64,000 nt of DNA from Benthicola sp964195715 (GCA_964195715.1 CAXMRU010000183.1:62001-126000), one strand, 5' to 3'; positions 33,251-41,646 are shown, numbered from the stretch's first letter. Program-made: numbers and translations. The notes: generated by a model not told the origin, from the sequence alone.

Positions 33251-34103
33251 GCAACCTCCCGTGGCCGTCGCTCGGGCTCTCCAGGGCCACGGGCCGCCCC
33301 GCGAGCCAATCCTCCAGCTGGTCCCAGTACTGGATCCCCTGCCGGTCGACCGCCTCGAGCATTCTGATCAGTATCGTCGCGGTGGCCCTGGCATCATCTC
33401 CGGCGCGGTGCCGATTCGCGATCGACACGTCATAATAGCGGGATAGCGCGTCCAGCCCTCTTCTCCGCAGCCCGGGAAGAAGCCGGCGTGCGAACTTGAC
33501 CGTGCACAGACGCGGCCCCTCTGGCATCACGGAGTCCGCCAATCGCAACTCTTCCGCCACGAAACGCCAGTCGAAGGCCACGTTGTGCGCCACGAAGACC
33601 CGATCCTCAAGAGCTTCTCGTACTCGGCCCGCGATGTCGCGGAAGCGGGGCACTCCCTCGACCATCTCGGGCTCGATACCGGTGAGACGGGTGACCCACA
33701 GCGGTATCCACACCTCCGGGTTCACGAGGGTCGTATACTCGCCTGTCACCCGACCACCCTCGACGAACACGGCCGAGAACTCCATGATTCTGGCTCCACG
33801 AGCCACTGAGCTTCCCGTGGTCTCGACATCCACGACCGCGAACCTGCAGCCAGCGAGAGGCATGCGGCCCTGAGACACCGGCTGGGCCACCAGCCGCCAC
33901 ACTCCGGCGGCATCCACCGTGAAACGACGATCCTCGCCGAGCAAGTCGAACACCAGGCGGGAAGCGAGCCCCGGGGGCGCCAGGCTCAAGCCGAACACCT
34001 CGCGGGCCAGAGCCTGGGTCGACGTCGGTTCCCGGCCGACTGTCTCCAGCGCCTTCTGCACCAGAGGCGTGTGCGTACTGAACCGCAGTCCTTCGGCCTT
34101 CAC
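33243..34103 (-). CDS. DEDDh 3'-5' exonuclease (DnaQ-like)
   Basis: A 286-residue protein with an N-terminal region of about 80 residues that looks helical (possible winged-helix or protein-binding part) and a DnaQ-like exonuclease domain: VVDVETTGS (Asp92, Glu94), LTGIEPEMVEGVP, VFVAHNVAFDWRF and HRAGDDARATATI. All acidic residues and the histidine of the DEDDh set are present. It could edit DNA or trim RNA; the N-terminal part is unlike plain epsilon subunits. GTG 34103 overlaps the arcA stop as GTGA and is preferred; ATG 34136 with a distant GGAGG is an alternative. Confidence 0.82.
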   Translation of the reverse strand: MKAEGLRFSTHTPLVQKALETVGREPTSTQALAREVFGLSLAPPGLASRLVFDLLGEDRRFTVDAAGVWRLVAQPVSQGRMPLAGCRFAVVDVETTGSSVARGARIMEFSAVFVEGGRVTGEYTTLVNPEVWIPLWVTRLTGIEPEMVEGVPRFRDIAGRVREALEDRVFVAHNVAFDWRFVAEELRLADSVMPEGPRLCTVKFARRLLPGLRRRGLDALSRYYDVSIANRHRAGDDARATATILIRMLEAVDRQGIQYWDQLEDWLAGRPVALESPSDGHGRLHV

Positions 34104-35314
34104 GACGACTCGCGCAGAATCGGCAGGGTCATACACCGGGGGCCACCTCCGCCTCTCACGAGCTCGGATCCCTCAAACCCGATGACGAATTTCTCGTCGA
34201 CTCCCATCTCTACCTTACCGCTCAGAAAGTCCTCGCTCCGCACGACCGTGAACCCACCCTCCTCTTCGAGCGCCCGCATCGTGTGCTCGTTTCGGTCGTA
34301 GGCCAGGACCTGCCCGGGACCGACCGCAAAGAAGTTGCACCCGCTTGCCCACTGCTCCCGCTCCTGCATCGTCCGCCGCTGCCCGCCGCACGAAAGCGGC
34401 GTGAGCGGCAGCCCCAGGTCATCCAACGCGGCAAACAGGCTGGACGCTTCCTGAACCCCTGAAGCGCCCTTTCTGACTCGGAGTACAGGAAGCCGCGTCG
34501 GCCCGATGAAGTAGGGTGGAAACACGCAGCACAAGTCCCGATCCAGCATCGTGAAGATCATGTCGAGGTGTATCGCGGCCCGGTGCGCCGGTATGAGGAC
34601 CACGACGATGTCCGTGATCTCCGTCCAACGGAACACTTCTTCTGCCAACGCGTCGATCCCGGCCGCGGTCGTCCGCTCCGACATACCGACGGCGAGCAGA
34701 TCGCGCCTGAGAATGTGGACGTCGCCGCCCTCGAGCCGCACGTTCAATCGCCTCTCATGCGCCCCGTCGAACAGGATGCCCTCGTTGACCAGCTCAGGAT
34801 GAGTGCGAAACAGGGTCCACGCCAGGATTTCCTCGCTCCACCGCACTTCGTGTTTCATCGAGGCGACCATGACCCGCTCCCCGATCACTGCAGCCGAATC
34901 GCGAGTGAAGAAGAGATTCGGAAGTGGAGGCAGCGTGTAGCCAGCTTCGTTGACGAGACCCGCCAGGAGGCCACCGGACGTCACTTCACCCTGAACGAAC
35001 AGTCGAGCAATCTCTTCGGGCTCGGCGTCTGCCGCGCGCGATTGGATCGCCCCTCCCGAGTGCTCTACCAGGTACTCTCTCGCTTCCGGTACTCGCAGCA
35101 CTTCCACGAGAAGGTCGGCGATCTCGTGAACTGTTGCGAAGCGTGACAGGATAGCCGTGAAACGACCGTGCTCCCGGCGGGCGAGCTCGACATCGAGAAT
35201 ATCGTCGAACAGGTAGTCGCTGCGATTCCCCGGAGTTACCACCGCGAGCTCGGGACCCGGCGTGTGGCAGACCACTGCCTTCAGCCGGCCGATCTCGCTG
35301 TGAACGCCGATCAT
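34100..35314 (-). CDS. arcA: Arginine deiminase
   Basis: A 404-residue enzyme hydrolysing arginine to citrulline and ammonia, first step of the ADI energy pathway. Family motifs: VHSEIGRLKAVVCHTPGPEL, FTRDSAAVIGERVMVASM, LEGGDVHILRRD, AIHLDMIFTMLDRDL and GGGGPRCMTLPI with the nucleophilic Cys394. All catalytic residues expected are present. No arcB (ornithine carbamoyltransferase), arcC or arcD lies in the window, so ATP formation from citrulline depends on genes elsewhere. ATG 35314 overlaps rex (ATGA). Placement behind rex and a Rex operator implies control by NADH. Confidence 0.95.
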   Translation of the reverse strand: MIGVHSEIGRLKAVVCHTPGPELAVVTPGNRSDYLFDDILDVELARREHGRFTAILSRFATVHEIADLLVEVLRVPEAREYLVEHSGGAIQSRAADAEPEEIARLFVQGEVTSGGLLAGLVNEAGYTLPPLPNLFFTRDSAAVIGERVMVASMKHEVRWSEEILAWTLFRTHPELVNEGILFDGAHERRLNVRLEGGDVHILRRDLLAVGMSERTTAAGIDALAEEVFRWTEITDIVVVLIPAHRAAIHLDMIFTMLDRDLCCVFPPYFIGPTRLPVLRVRKGASGVQEASSLFAALDDLGLPLTPLSCGGQRRTMQEREQWASGCNFFAVGPGQVLAYDRNEHTMRALEEEGGFTVVRSEDFLSGKVEMGVDEKFVIGFEGSELVRGGGGPRCMTLPILRESS

Positions 35315-35961
35315 CGACCCACTTCTCCGTCTCCGCGCGCGGCCGTCACCATGTAGCACAGACCCTCGAGCTCGAGCGTCATGTCCATGGTGCGCAGCGC
35401 CACCCCCGGCGGCAGATCCAGCTTGATGGGGGCGAAATTCAGAATCGCGGAGGCCCCCGCTCGCACCGCACGAGTCGCTGCCGCCTGGGCTGCTTCCGGA
35501 GGCGTGGCGATGATCCCGATCGATATCTCCAGGTCGGCGAATCCACGCTCCAACGCATCAAGGGGCTGTACCCGGACGCCCCCCAAGTCGAGACCTGTCT
35601 TTGCAGGGTCCGCGTCGTACGCCGCCACGATATCGAATCCCCGCTGAGCGAAGTAGCCGTATCCCAGCAGCGCCGAACCGATCTTCCCCACGCCCAGGAC
35701 CGCCACATTCCACCGATGGGTGAGTCCCAGGATCTCCTCAAGCTGCACGCGGAGATCACTGACCGGGTACCCCTGACCGCGCTTCCCGAATGACCCGAAG
35801 TGGCTGAGGTCCTTACGTACCTGCGCCGCGGTCGTGCCCGTCGCCTGTGCGAGCTCCCGGCTGGACACGACCTTTCGATCGTGCTGGTCGAGGTCCCTCA
35901 ACTGCCGCAGGTAACGGGACAACCGTCTTACGGTCGAATCGGAGATCTTGCGTGCGTTCAT
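35311..35961 (-). CDS. rex: Redox-sensing transcriptional repressor Rex
   Basis: A 216-residue dimeric repressor that binds DNA with an N-terminal winged helix and senses NADH with a C-terminal Rossmann domain. The DNA-binding half reads STVRRLSRYLRQL, SSRELAQATGTTAAQVRKDLSHFG and GKRGQGYPV; the sensor half has VAVLGVGKIGSALLG (GxGxxG) and AAYDADPAK, then IIATPPEAAQ. When NADH is high Rex leaves its operator. ATG 35961 is chosen because the longer frame would run through the operator. Its own promoter holds a perfect Rex site, so it should be autoregulated. Confidence 0.97.
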   Translation of the reverse strand: MNARKISDSTVRRLSRYLRQLRDLDQHDRKVVSSRELAQATGTTAAQVRKDLSHFGSFGKRGQGYPVSDLRVQLEEILGLTHRWNVAVLGVGKIGSALLGYGYFAQRGFDIVAAYDADPAKTGLDLGGVRVQPLDALERGFADLEISIGIIATPPEAAQAAATRAVRAGASAILNFAPIKLDLPPGVALRTMDMTLELEGLCYMVTAARGDGEVGR

Positions 35962-35969
35962 GACTCTGC

Positions 35970-35987
35970 TTGTGAAAGTGATCACAA
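35970..35987. promoter_or_regulatory. Rex operator
   Basis: TTGTGA (35970-35975), six bases, TCACAA (35982-35987): a perfect match to the consensus Rex box TTGTGA-N6-TCACAA, and the arms extend one base further to CTTGTGA...TCACAAG. It starts 8 bases upstream of the rex ATG and covers the predicted transcription start, the right place for repression. Confidence 0.88.
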
Positions 35988-35988
35988 G

Positions 35989-36017
35989 AACATATGCGCC
36001 CGAACAGATGTTCTCAA
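35989..36017 (-). promoter_or_regulatory. Promoter of the rex operon
   Basis: On the minus strand TTGAGA (-35, 36017-36012) and TATGTT (-10, 35994-35989) are spaced by exactly 17 bases. The start would be near 35982, inside the Rex operator, giving a leader of about 20 bases. This is the only strong promoter upstream of the 13-gene run. Confidence 0.65.
36001..36014. promoter_or_regulatory. LexA-like dyad in the rex promoter spacer
   Basis: CGAAC (36001-36005), AGAT, GTTC plus T (36010-36014) differs by one outer base from the Gram-positive SOS box CGAAC-N4-GTTCG. It falls between the -35 and -10 elements, so a bound protein would block RNA polymerase. A second, wider dyad shares it: GAACAT (35988-35993) with ATGTTC (36008-36013). 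The bound factor is not known. Confidence 0.3.
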
Positions 36018-36048
36018 CTCACCTGGAGTGAACTCCCCCGAGGCATTG

Positions 36049-36846
36049 TCAGGATCTTCGCAAGCGCCCAGCCAGGCTCACGAACTCGTCTGGAGTGAGA
36101 GTCTCCGGCCGCGCCTGCGGCGAGAGTCCCATGGACTCCAGGATCTTCTCGATCCGATCGCGCGGGAGATCATACTCGGGAGCCGAGCGAAGAATCCGAA
36201 AGAGCTGCTTGCGGCGCCGGGAGAACGCCACCCGGGTAAGCACACGGAGGTCCGACTGGGTCACCGGGTCCAGCGGAGGAGTCCGTGGCTCGAGGACGAT
36301 CACAGCCGAGTCCACGGCAGGTACCGGACGGAAAGCCTGTCGCCCTACTCGAAACGCGATCCGGACGCGCGCGCGCGACTGCACCCCGACGGTGAGAGCG
36401 CCGTAGACCTTGCTTCCGGCCGGCGATGCGATCCGATCGGCTACTTCCTTCTGCACCAGCAGAACCATCCGTGTGGGAATGGGATGCATCTCCAGGAAGT
36501 GGAAGATCAGCGGCGACGTAATTCCATAGGGAACGTTGGAGATGAGTCGGCCGCCACTATCCCCCACCAGGGCAGCGAGGTCTGTGTCAAGAGCGTCGGC
36601 ATGGACTACCTCGACATCCGCCCTGTGGTCGAAACGGTCGGCGAGCTCCGCTGCCAGTCGATCGTCCTTTTCGACGAGCACGAGGCAGCGGACCGTTCCC
36701 GCGATCAGATCGCTAAGCTCTCCGTGGCCAGCCCCGATCTCGAGCACCAGGTCTTGTGCTCCCGCGTCCAGCTCCGCCACGAGCTTGCGCCGGATGTTGG
36801 GGTCGACGAGGAAGTTCTGACTCAGGGATCGTTTGGCGTAGACCAC
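36049..36846 (-). CDS. rsmA: 16S rRNA dimethyladenosine transferase
   Basis: A 265-residue S-adenosylmethionine methyltransferase (KsgA) that dimethylates two adjacent adenines in the 3' hairpin of 16S rRNA, late in small-subunit assembly. N-terminal YAKRSLSQNFLVDPNI is diagnostic; SAM motif VLEIGAGHGELSDLI; motif IV NVPYGITSPLIF, and VQKEVADRI, FRPVPAVDSAVI. GTG 36846 starts 2 bases after the phosphatase gene stop and gives the normal length; a longer in-frame extension would lie within that gene. It ends the second long minus-strand run, 62 bases before the Rex operator. Confidence 0.96.
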   Translation of the reverse strand: MVYAKRSLSQNFLVDPNIRRKLVAELDAGAQDLVLEIGAGHGELSDLIAGTVRCLVLVEKDDRLAAELADRFDHRADVEVVHADALDTDLAALVGDSGGRLISNVPYGITSPLIFHFLEMHPIPTRMVLLVQKEVADRIASPAGSKVYGALTVGVQSRARVRIAFRVGRQAFRPVPAVDSAVIVLEPRTPPLDPVTQSDLRVLTRVAFSRRRKQLFRILRSAPEYDLPRDRIEKILESMGLSPQARPETLTPDEFVSLAGRLRRS

Positions 36847-36848
36847 CG

Positions 36849-39266
36849 TTACTTGACCACGAGCGCCGTGCGGTCGTCCGCCGCCATACCACCGGGCGCC
36901 GATGCCAGCTCGAACACGCGATCGAGCACCTCCTGGGCACTGGCAGCCGATCGCTCCATCGCCATCTGCGTCAGCCGCTCGTCCGACCACATGCGATCAG
37001 AATCGAGGCACTCGCTGATCCCATCCGTGAACATGAGCAGCATGTCCCGTCCCGGGACCCAGTCCAGCTCCCTCTGCGCATAGGAATCGAACTCTGCGAT
37101 CCCGAGCGGTGGATTCAGCGCCTCCAGCCGCTGTGCCTGATCCGGACTGACGTGAAACGCGTGCGGATGCCCTGCATTGGCATACCGCATCCGACCCGCC
37201 GCGGGATCCAGGACCGCGTAGCAGAGCGTCATGTACATTTCGGTGGACTCGAGCTTTCTCACCAGCTCGTGATGGATCCCTCGCAACACCTCGGCTGGCT
37301 CCTCACGGTCACGCACTGTAAGCGACGCCGCGCTCATCGTGAGGGCCATGATCAGGCCGGCCGAGTAGCCGTGCGAGCTCACATCGCCCAACATCACGCC
37401 TAAACGGTCGCCGGGCAGCCGGAACAAGTGGTAGAAGTCTCCGCCTACCGAGTCCGCGGGCTCACACCTGGCGGCCACATCGGCCACCTCCACAAAATCG
37501 CTGAGATCCGGGAGCAACTTCATCTGCAGGTGATGAGCCAGCTCCAACTCGACGAGCATCCGCTCCTGAACCAGACTCTCTCGGACCAGGCGATCGTTCT
37601 CGATCGCGGCCGCCAGGTGCGCCGCCACGGTGGCCGCGAGCTTGACCTCGGCCTGAGTAAACGTGTCGCGCCTGGATCCGCCCCGCACTGTCAGCACGCC
37701 CACGGCAAGGGTGGTTCCGTGGACCGCGGAGTGCCGGAGAGGTACAGCCAGAAGCGTCCGGTCTCCCTCTTCCATCGCGCGGCCGCGTCGGGGTCGCACC
37801 TGGGCCAGCTGGTGTTTCAGCACCTCTGCAATCAGGTCCCCGGCATCGGCCGATGGCCCGGCAGACGCCGCCGCACGCATGGTCCCCGTCGCCACCAGGC
37901 GCTCTACATCCCGGTCCCCCTCGCCAGGCCCAGGCACCCAGACAGTTGCGGAGTCGGCCGTGAGCACGGCCGTGAGGCGCTCCAGCAATCTTCCTGTCGC
38001 CCGCTCCAGGTTGATCACCGAGCCCAAGGTCTCGCCCGCCGAGGTCAACAGCTCGACTTCGGCGAATCGATCCGCGAGCTCGTCCGAGAAGAACCTGGCC
38101 TCTCTCTCCGAGGCCACGAGCTGGCTGGCAGTCTCTCTGAGCAGAGCGAGGTAGCGACGATCAACGTCCCCCGCCGCAGGAGCGGCTGCCAGCCGGATCC
38201 GGACAGATGGCATCACGAGCCACGAGGACTCCGTGTACTCTATCTCCCGCCTGTCGCCCAGCGAGTCGTGGGCCACGACGTCCATACCCGAAGTCTCTAT
38301 CACGAGACGAAACCGGACCCCCGTGAGGCGATGAAACGCCGCGAGGTACTCCTCGAGCCGATCGCTGCGGAGTGGCTCTGCGGAGTGGGTCACAGCTTCC
38401 ACCCCATCTAAACCGTTCTGCGGCTTCACCGCGACGTCGGGTACGCGTCCGCTCGGCGTTCCCGGCTCGACGTCGACCAACTCAGTCCCCAGGGTCAGCG
38501 TGATCGAGTTGCCACGCTCGTTGAATCGTACGTCGTCGGTGAGAGACCTGAGAATGAAGAGACCACGCCCATGGCTGCGTTCCCGATTCTCCGGACGGGT
38601 CGGATCGAGGATCGACTGTGGATCGAAGCCCTCCCCTTCGTCTGTAACAGTCACCTCGGCGCACCCCTGATTGAGAACGGCCGAAACGCGGACGAGCTTC
38701 TGGGGATCCTCACGGTTGCCGTACAGGATCGCGTTGCACAGGGCCTCGCCGACCGCGACCCGCAGGTTCAGGGTGGCCCGGGATCCCGAAAAGGCGAAGC
38801 GCTCACAGGCCTCGACGACTTCAGCCACGGCCTCTTGCACGAAGCGCACGCTGGACGGAAATGCGAGCTGCAGGTTACCGGACAGGCCTCCCGGACGTCG
38901 CGCCCGGGTGCCACCTTCTCCAGACCGATGCCGGCGCCACTTGAGGCCCAGCTCGTCGGAGTTGAGGGGGTAAAACAAGTAATCGCCGCACCCCGCGGCC
39001 AGGGCCGGGATCAGACCGTCTACGGACTCATTGTCCACTATGGCAATGAGCTCGGTGTCCTCACCGAACGCGAGCCGGGCCTTGCGAACGGGCTGCCCCG
39101 TGTCCGCCAGATCGATGAACGCGATCCGGGGAGGGTTTCGCGGCCAGTCCTCCGCCGAGACCGACGTCACGCACGACACTTGCAGAGCTTCGAGCTCACT
39201 CACCAGGCTCGAAGCCACGTCCGGACGGTTCGAGCATATGAGTGCCGCGGGCACGGTGTCGGTCAC
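36849..39266 (-). CDS. Pseudo-receiver/anti-sigma-kinase/GAF/PP2C multidomain regulator
   Basis: An 805-residue soluble partner-switch protein. Residues 1 to about 115 look like a response-regulator receiver; the FIDLADT aspartate remains but the conserved Lys is missing (FYPLNS in place of the KP), so it is probably degenerate. About 130-265 is an RsbW-like GHKL kinase: VAVGEALCNAILYGN, VTDEGEGFDP and GRGLFILRSLTDDV. A GAF domain (about 395-565) follows, then a SpoIIE-type phosphatase from about 590 with ADSVGGDFYHLF, LGDVSSHGYSAGLI, ANAGHPHAFHV, FTDGISEC and ADDRTALVVK, all metal-binding residues present. So one protein can both phosphorylate and dephosphorylate a STAS partner, and such a gene lies immediately upstream. 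Confidence 0.88.
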   Translation of the reverse strand: MTDTVPAALICSNRPDVASSLVSELEALQVSCVTSVSAEDWPRNPPRIAFIDLADTGQPVRKARLAFGEDTELIAIVDNESVDGLIPALAAGCGDYLFYPLNSDELGLKWRRHRSGEGGTRARRPGGLSGNLQLAFPSSVRFVQEAVAEVVEACERFAFSGSRATLNLRVAVGEALCNAILYGNREDPQKLVRVSAVLNQGCAEVTVTDEGEGFDPQSILDPTRPENRERSHGRGLFILRSLTDDVRFNERGNSITLTLGTELVDVEPGTPSGRVPDVAVKPQNGLDGVEAVTHSAEPLRSDRLEEYLAAFHRLTGVRFRLVIETSGMDVVAHDSLGDRREIEYTESSWLVMPSVRIRLAAAPAAGDVDRRYLALLRETASQLVASEREARFFSDELADRFAEVELLTSAGETLGSVINLERATGRLLERLTAVLTADSATVWVPGPGEGDRDVERLVATGTMRAAASAGPSADAGDLIAEVLKHQLAQVRPRRGRAMEEGDRTLLAVPLRHSAVHGTTLAVGVLTVRGGSRRDTFTQAEVKLAATVAAHLAAAIENDRLVRESLVQERMLVELELAHHLQMKLLPDLSDFVEVADVAARCEPADSVGGDFYHLFRLPGDRLGVMLGDVSSHGYSAGLIMALTMSAASLTVRDREEPAEVLRGIHHELVRKLESTEMYMTLCYAVLDPAAGRMRYANAGHPHAFHVSPDQAQRLEALNPPLGIAEFDSYAQRELDWVPGRDMLLMFTDGISECLDSDRMWSDERLTQMAMERSAASAQEVLDRVFELASAPGGMAADDRTALVVK

Positions 39267-39270
39267 GAGG

Positions 39271-39600
39271 TCAGAATTCGCCCAGGGCCCGGGCGCGCGT
39301 ATCCGCGATCTGGAAAAGCGTGTCCAGCTTGGTCAGCTCAAATAGGGTGCGAAGGTCCTCGCTCAGGCCCGCCAGTCGCAGCACGCCCCCGGACTCCCGT
39401 ATCTTCTTCGAGAGACTCACGAGCACACCGAGTCCACTCGAGTCGATATAGCTGGAACTCGTGAAATCGATCAGGAACCGGCGATCACCGGCCTCCAGGC
39501 GCTCGCTGACCTTTTCTTTGAGCTCGTGGCGGTTGCCCACGATCAGCTCTCCACCCACCTCCACGATCGTGATGCCGTTCAACTCGACGATCGAAAACAT
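39271..39600 (-). CDS. STAS-domain anti-sigma factor antagonist
   Basis: A 109-residue single STAS domain of the SpoIIAA/RsbV type, with ITIVEVGGELIVGNRHELKEKV and the phospho-acceptor loop FTSSSYIDSSGLGVLVSLSKK (Ser54/Ser55). It is the expected substrate of the kinase and phosphatase domains of the following gene, 4 bases downstream. When unphosphorylated such proteins bind an anti-sigma or other kinase domain and release its partner. No sigma factor gene is nearby, so the output may not be transcription. Confidence 0.92.
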   Translation of the reverse strand: MFSIVELNGITIVEVGGELIVGNRHELKEKVSERLEAGDRRFLIDFTSSSYIDSSGLGVLVSLSKKIRESGGVLRLAGLSEDLRTLFELTKLDTLFQIADTRARALGEF

Positions 39601-39615
39601 TGTTGCCCTCAGTAG

Positions 39616-40587
39616 TCAGTGTGATCCGGATGCGTCGATCCGCGACGCCGCAGACATCAATGCCGTGATGTACGCCACGTGTACGATGTCCTCCACGGAA
39701 GCTCCACGCGACAGGTCGTTCAGCGGGGCGGCGAGGCCCTGGAATATCGGACCCAGCGCGTGCGACCCCGCCAGACGCTGTACCAGCTTGTAACCGATGT
39801 TTCCTGCATCGAGATCCGGGAAGACCAGCACGTTGGCCCGACCCGCGACAGCCGAGTCCGGCACCTTGCGTCGTGCGATGTCGGGTACCAACGCGGCGTC
39901 CACCTGAAGCTCACCGTCACAGATAACATCCGGTACCCGGCTCTGAAACTGTGCCAGTGCCTCCCGTACGGTCCTGACAGAGTCACCATCGGCCGACCCG
40001 CGTGTCGAATACGACAGGAACGCCACTCGCGGCTCGTCACCCACGATCAGCCGCCGGGCACGGCACGCCGCTTCCGCGATCTCCGCCAACTGCCCGGCCG
40101 TTGGGCTCGGAACGACGGCGGGGTCCGTGAACGTGAGAACGTCGCCCGGACGCCCGTCGCTCGGGACCATGTAGAAAGAACTCGACACTATCTTGATGCC
40201 TGGCGCAGTTCCAAGCAGACGAATTCCTGCTCGAAGGACATCGGCCGTAGCGCTTTTCGCGCCGGCCACCACGCCGTCCAGGTGTCCCCTCTTAAGCTGC
40301 GCCACCGCGAAGCGCAGGGTGTCCACGGGCCCTCCGGAGGCGATCTCGGGAAGCAGGTCCGCGACCTCTCCTCTGCGGCCCGGCGCGTATGGGTCGAGGA
40401 GATCGATACCGCCACCCGCCAGCGCGTCCTCCGCCGCCGCGGCCGACTCCACGACGACGGGCCGTATCGCTCCCTCCTCCGCAAGCCGACGCATTGCCTG
40501 TACCGTACGCGGATCGGCCGCCTCCGGAAACCCGATCCGGGCGCCCGTTGCGGCCGCCCTGTCCCGCAAGCCGGCGAGAAAGCTCAT
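39616..40587 (-). CDS. pta: Phosphate acetyltransferase
   Basis: A 323-residue enzyme exchanging acetyl groups between CoA and phosphate. Signatures: GARIGFPEAADPRTVQAMRRLAEEG, VAQLKRGHLDGVVAGAKSATADVLRAGI, VAFLSYSTRGSADG, CDGELQVDAALVPDIARRKVPDS, VLVFPDLDAGNIGYKLVQRL and GPIFQGLAAPLNDLSRGA. This is the short form without DRTGG or AAA domains. With acetate kinase (not in the window) it makes ATP from acetyl-CoA. ATG 40587 overlaps the coaD stop; it follows coaD, the CoA biosynthesis enzyme, which fits its use of CoA. Confidence 0.95.
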   Translation of the reverse strand: MSFLAGLRDRAAATGARIGFPEAADPRTVQAMRRLAEEGAIRPVVVESAAAAEDALAGGGIDLLDPYAPGRRGEVADLLPEIASGGPVDTLRFAVAQLKRGHLDGVVAGAKSATADVLRAGIRLLGTAPGIKIVSSSFYMVPSDGRPGDVLTFTDPAVVPSPTAGQLAEIAEAACRARRLIVGDEPRVAFLSYSTRGSADGDSVRTVREALAQFQSRVPDVICDGELQVDAALVPDIARRKVPDSAVAGRANVLVFPDLDAGNIGYKLVQRLAGSHALGPIFQGLAAPLNDLSRGASVEDIVHVAYITALMSAASRIDASGSH

Positions 40588-41093
40588 GCGCCCGACGCGG
40601 CGGGCCCATACACCCGGACGAGCTCCCGGAGCACGGGCGCCGGAACAAATGCCGAGACGTCACCTCCGAGGTGTGCAACTTCTCGTACGAGGGAAGAGCT
40701 TAGAAACGTATAGCTGCTCGCGGGAGCCATGAAGATCACCTCGATCTCGGGCCACAACGACCGGTTCATCAGGGCCATCTGGAACTCGTACTCGAAGTCG
40801 CTGACAGCCCGCAACCCTCGCACGATGAGCCGCGCCCCCCTCTGGCGAGCGAAGTCCACGAGGAGTCCCTCGAAGGGAACGACCTCGACCCTGGGCTCAT
40901 CCGCGTAGACTTCCTGCATCACCTGGACCCGTTCATCGACCGAGAACATCTGGTCCTTCTGCTGAGTCGCCGTACCCGCGATCGCCACGAGCACCCGATC
41001 CACGAGCCGGAGGCTGCGCCTCACGATGTCATCGTGCCCAAGCGTCAGAGGGTCGAACGATCCAGGATAGATGGCGATCCGTTGGTCACTCAT
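40584..41093 (-). CDS. coaD: Phosphopantetheine adenylyltransferase
   Basis: A 169-residue enzyme of CoA biosynthesis (4'-phosphopantetheine to dephospho-CoA). The HxGH nucleotidyltransferase motif is in IAIYPGSFDPLTLGHDDIV; further typical parts are FARQRGARLIVRGLRAVSDFEYEFQMALMN and the C-terminal SSSLVREVAHLGGDVSAFVP. ATG 41093 overlaps the rsmD end by 8 bases and gives the exact family N-terminus. rsmD-coaD is a very common pair across bacteria. Confidence 0.97.
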   Translation of the reverse strand: MSDQRIAIYPGSFDPLTLGHDDIVRRSLRLVDRVLVAIAGTATQQKDQMFSVDERVQVMQEVYADEPRVEVVPFEGLLVDFARQRGARLIVRGLRAVSDFEYEFQMALMNRSLWPEIEVIFMAPASSYTFLSSSLVREVAHLGGDVSAFVPAPVLRELVRVYGPAASGA

Positions 41094-41646
41094 CGGCGGC
41101 AGCTCCTTCCGTCGAATCCACGAAGATGGACAGGGCCGTCTCTCCGTATTCCCGGTGCCAGTCGGGTTCCCGAGGAAACGTAGTACCGCGAGCATGCTCC
41201 ACGCACAGGATACTCGCGTACGGTGACCGGCCAAAGCCCGAAACGAGCCGCGCGGCCTCCTGGCCCGCATAGGGCGGATCAGCCAGCACGATATCCCAAC
41301 CGCTTCCCTCCCCTCGCCTCGACTCCTCGACCACGCAGAATGCGTCGGTGCACCGGACCTCGCAGCGCGAACCGGCGCCCAGGCTCGCGATGTTCCGCCT
41401 CAGCACGTCGCACACCCGTCGGTTCGACTCGACGAAGCACACGGTGGACGCGCCCCGCGAGAGAGCCTCCAATCCAAGAGCGCCAGACCCGGCGAACAGA
41501 TCCAGCACACGACTGCCGGGCAGCCGGTCCTTCAGAACGTTGAACCACGCCTCCCGAACGGCGTCGCGAGTGGGCCGCGTACCCCGCCCGGTCGGCGCCT
41601 CGATTCTCCGGCCACCGAATTCGCCGGAGATGATCCGCAGGCTCAA
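41086..41646 (-). CDS. rsmD: 16S rRNA guanine-966 N2-methyltransferase
   Basis: A 186-residue Rossmann methyltransferase. Opening LRIISGEFGGRRIEAPTGRGTRPT and VREAWFNVL, SAM motif VLDLFAGSGALGLEALSRGA, and the catalytic DIVLADPPYAG (DPPY) near residue 123. It methylates G966 of 16S rRNA. The TTG start at 41646 overlaps the recJ stop (TTGA) and places the family N-terminus correctly; the alternative upstream ATG would lie inside recJ. Confidence 0.93.
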   Translation of the reverse strand: MSLRIISGEFGGRRIEAPTGRGTRPTRDAVREAWFNVLKDRLPGSRVLDLFAGSGALGLEALSRGASTVCFVESNRRVCDVLRRNIASLGAGSRCEVRCTDAFCVVEESRRGEGSGWDIVLADPPYAGQEAARLVSGFGRSPYASILCVEHARGTTFPREPDWHREYGETALSIFVDSTEGAAADE

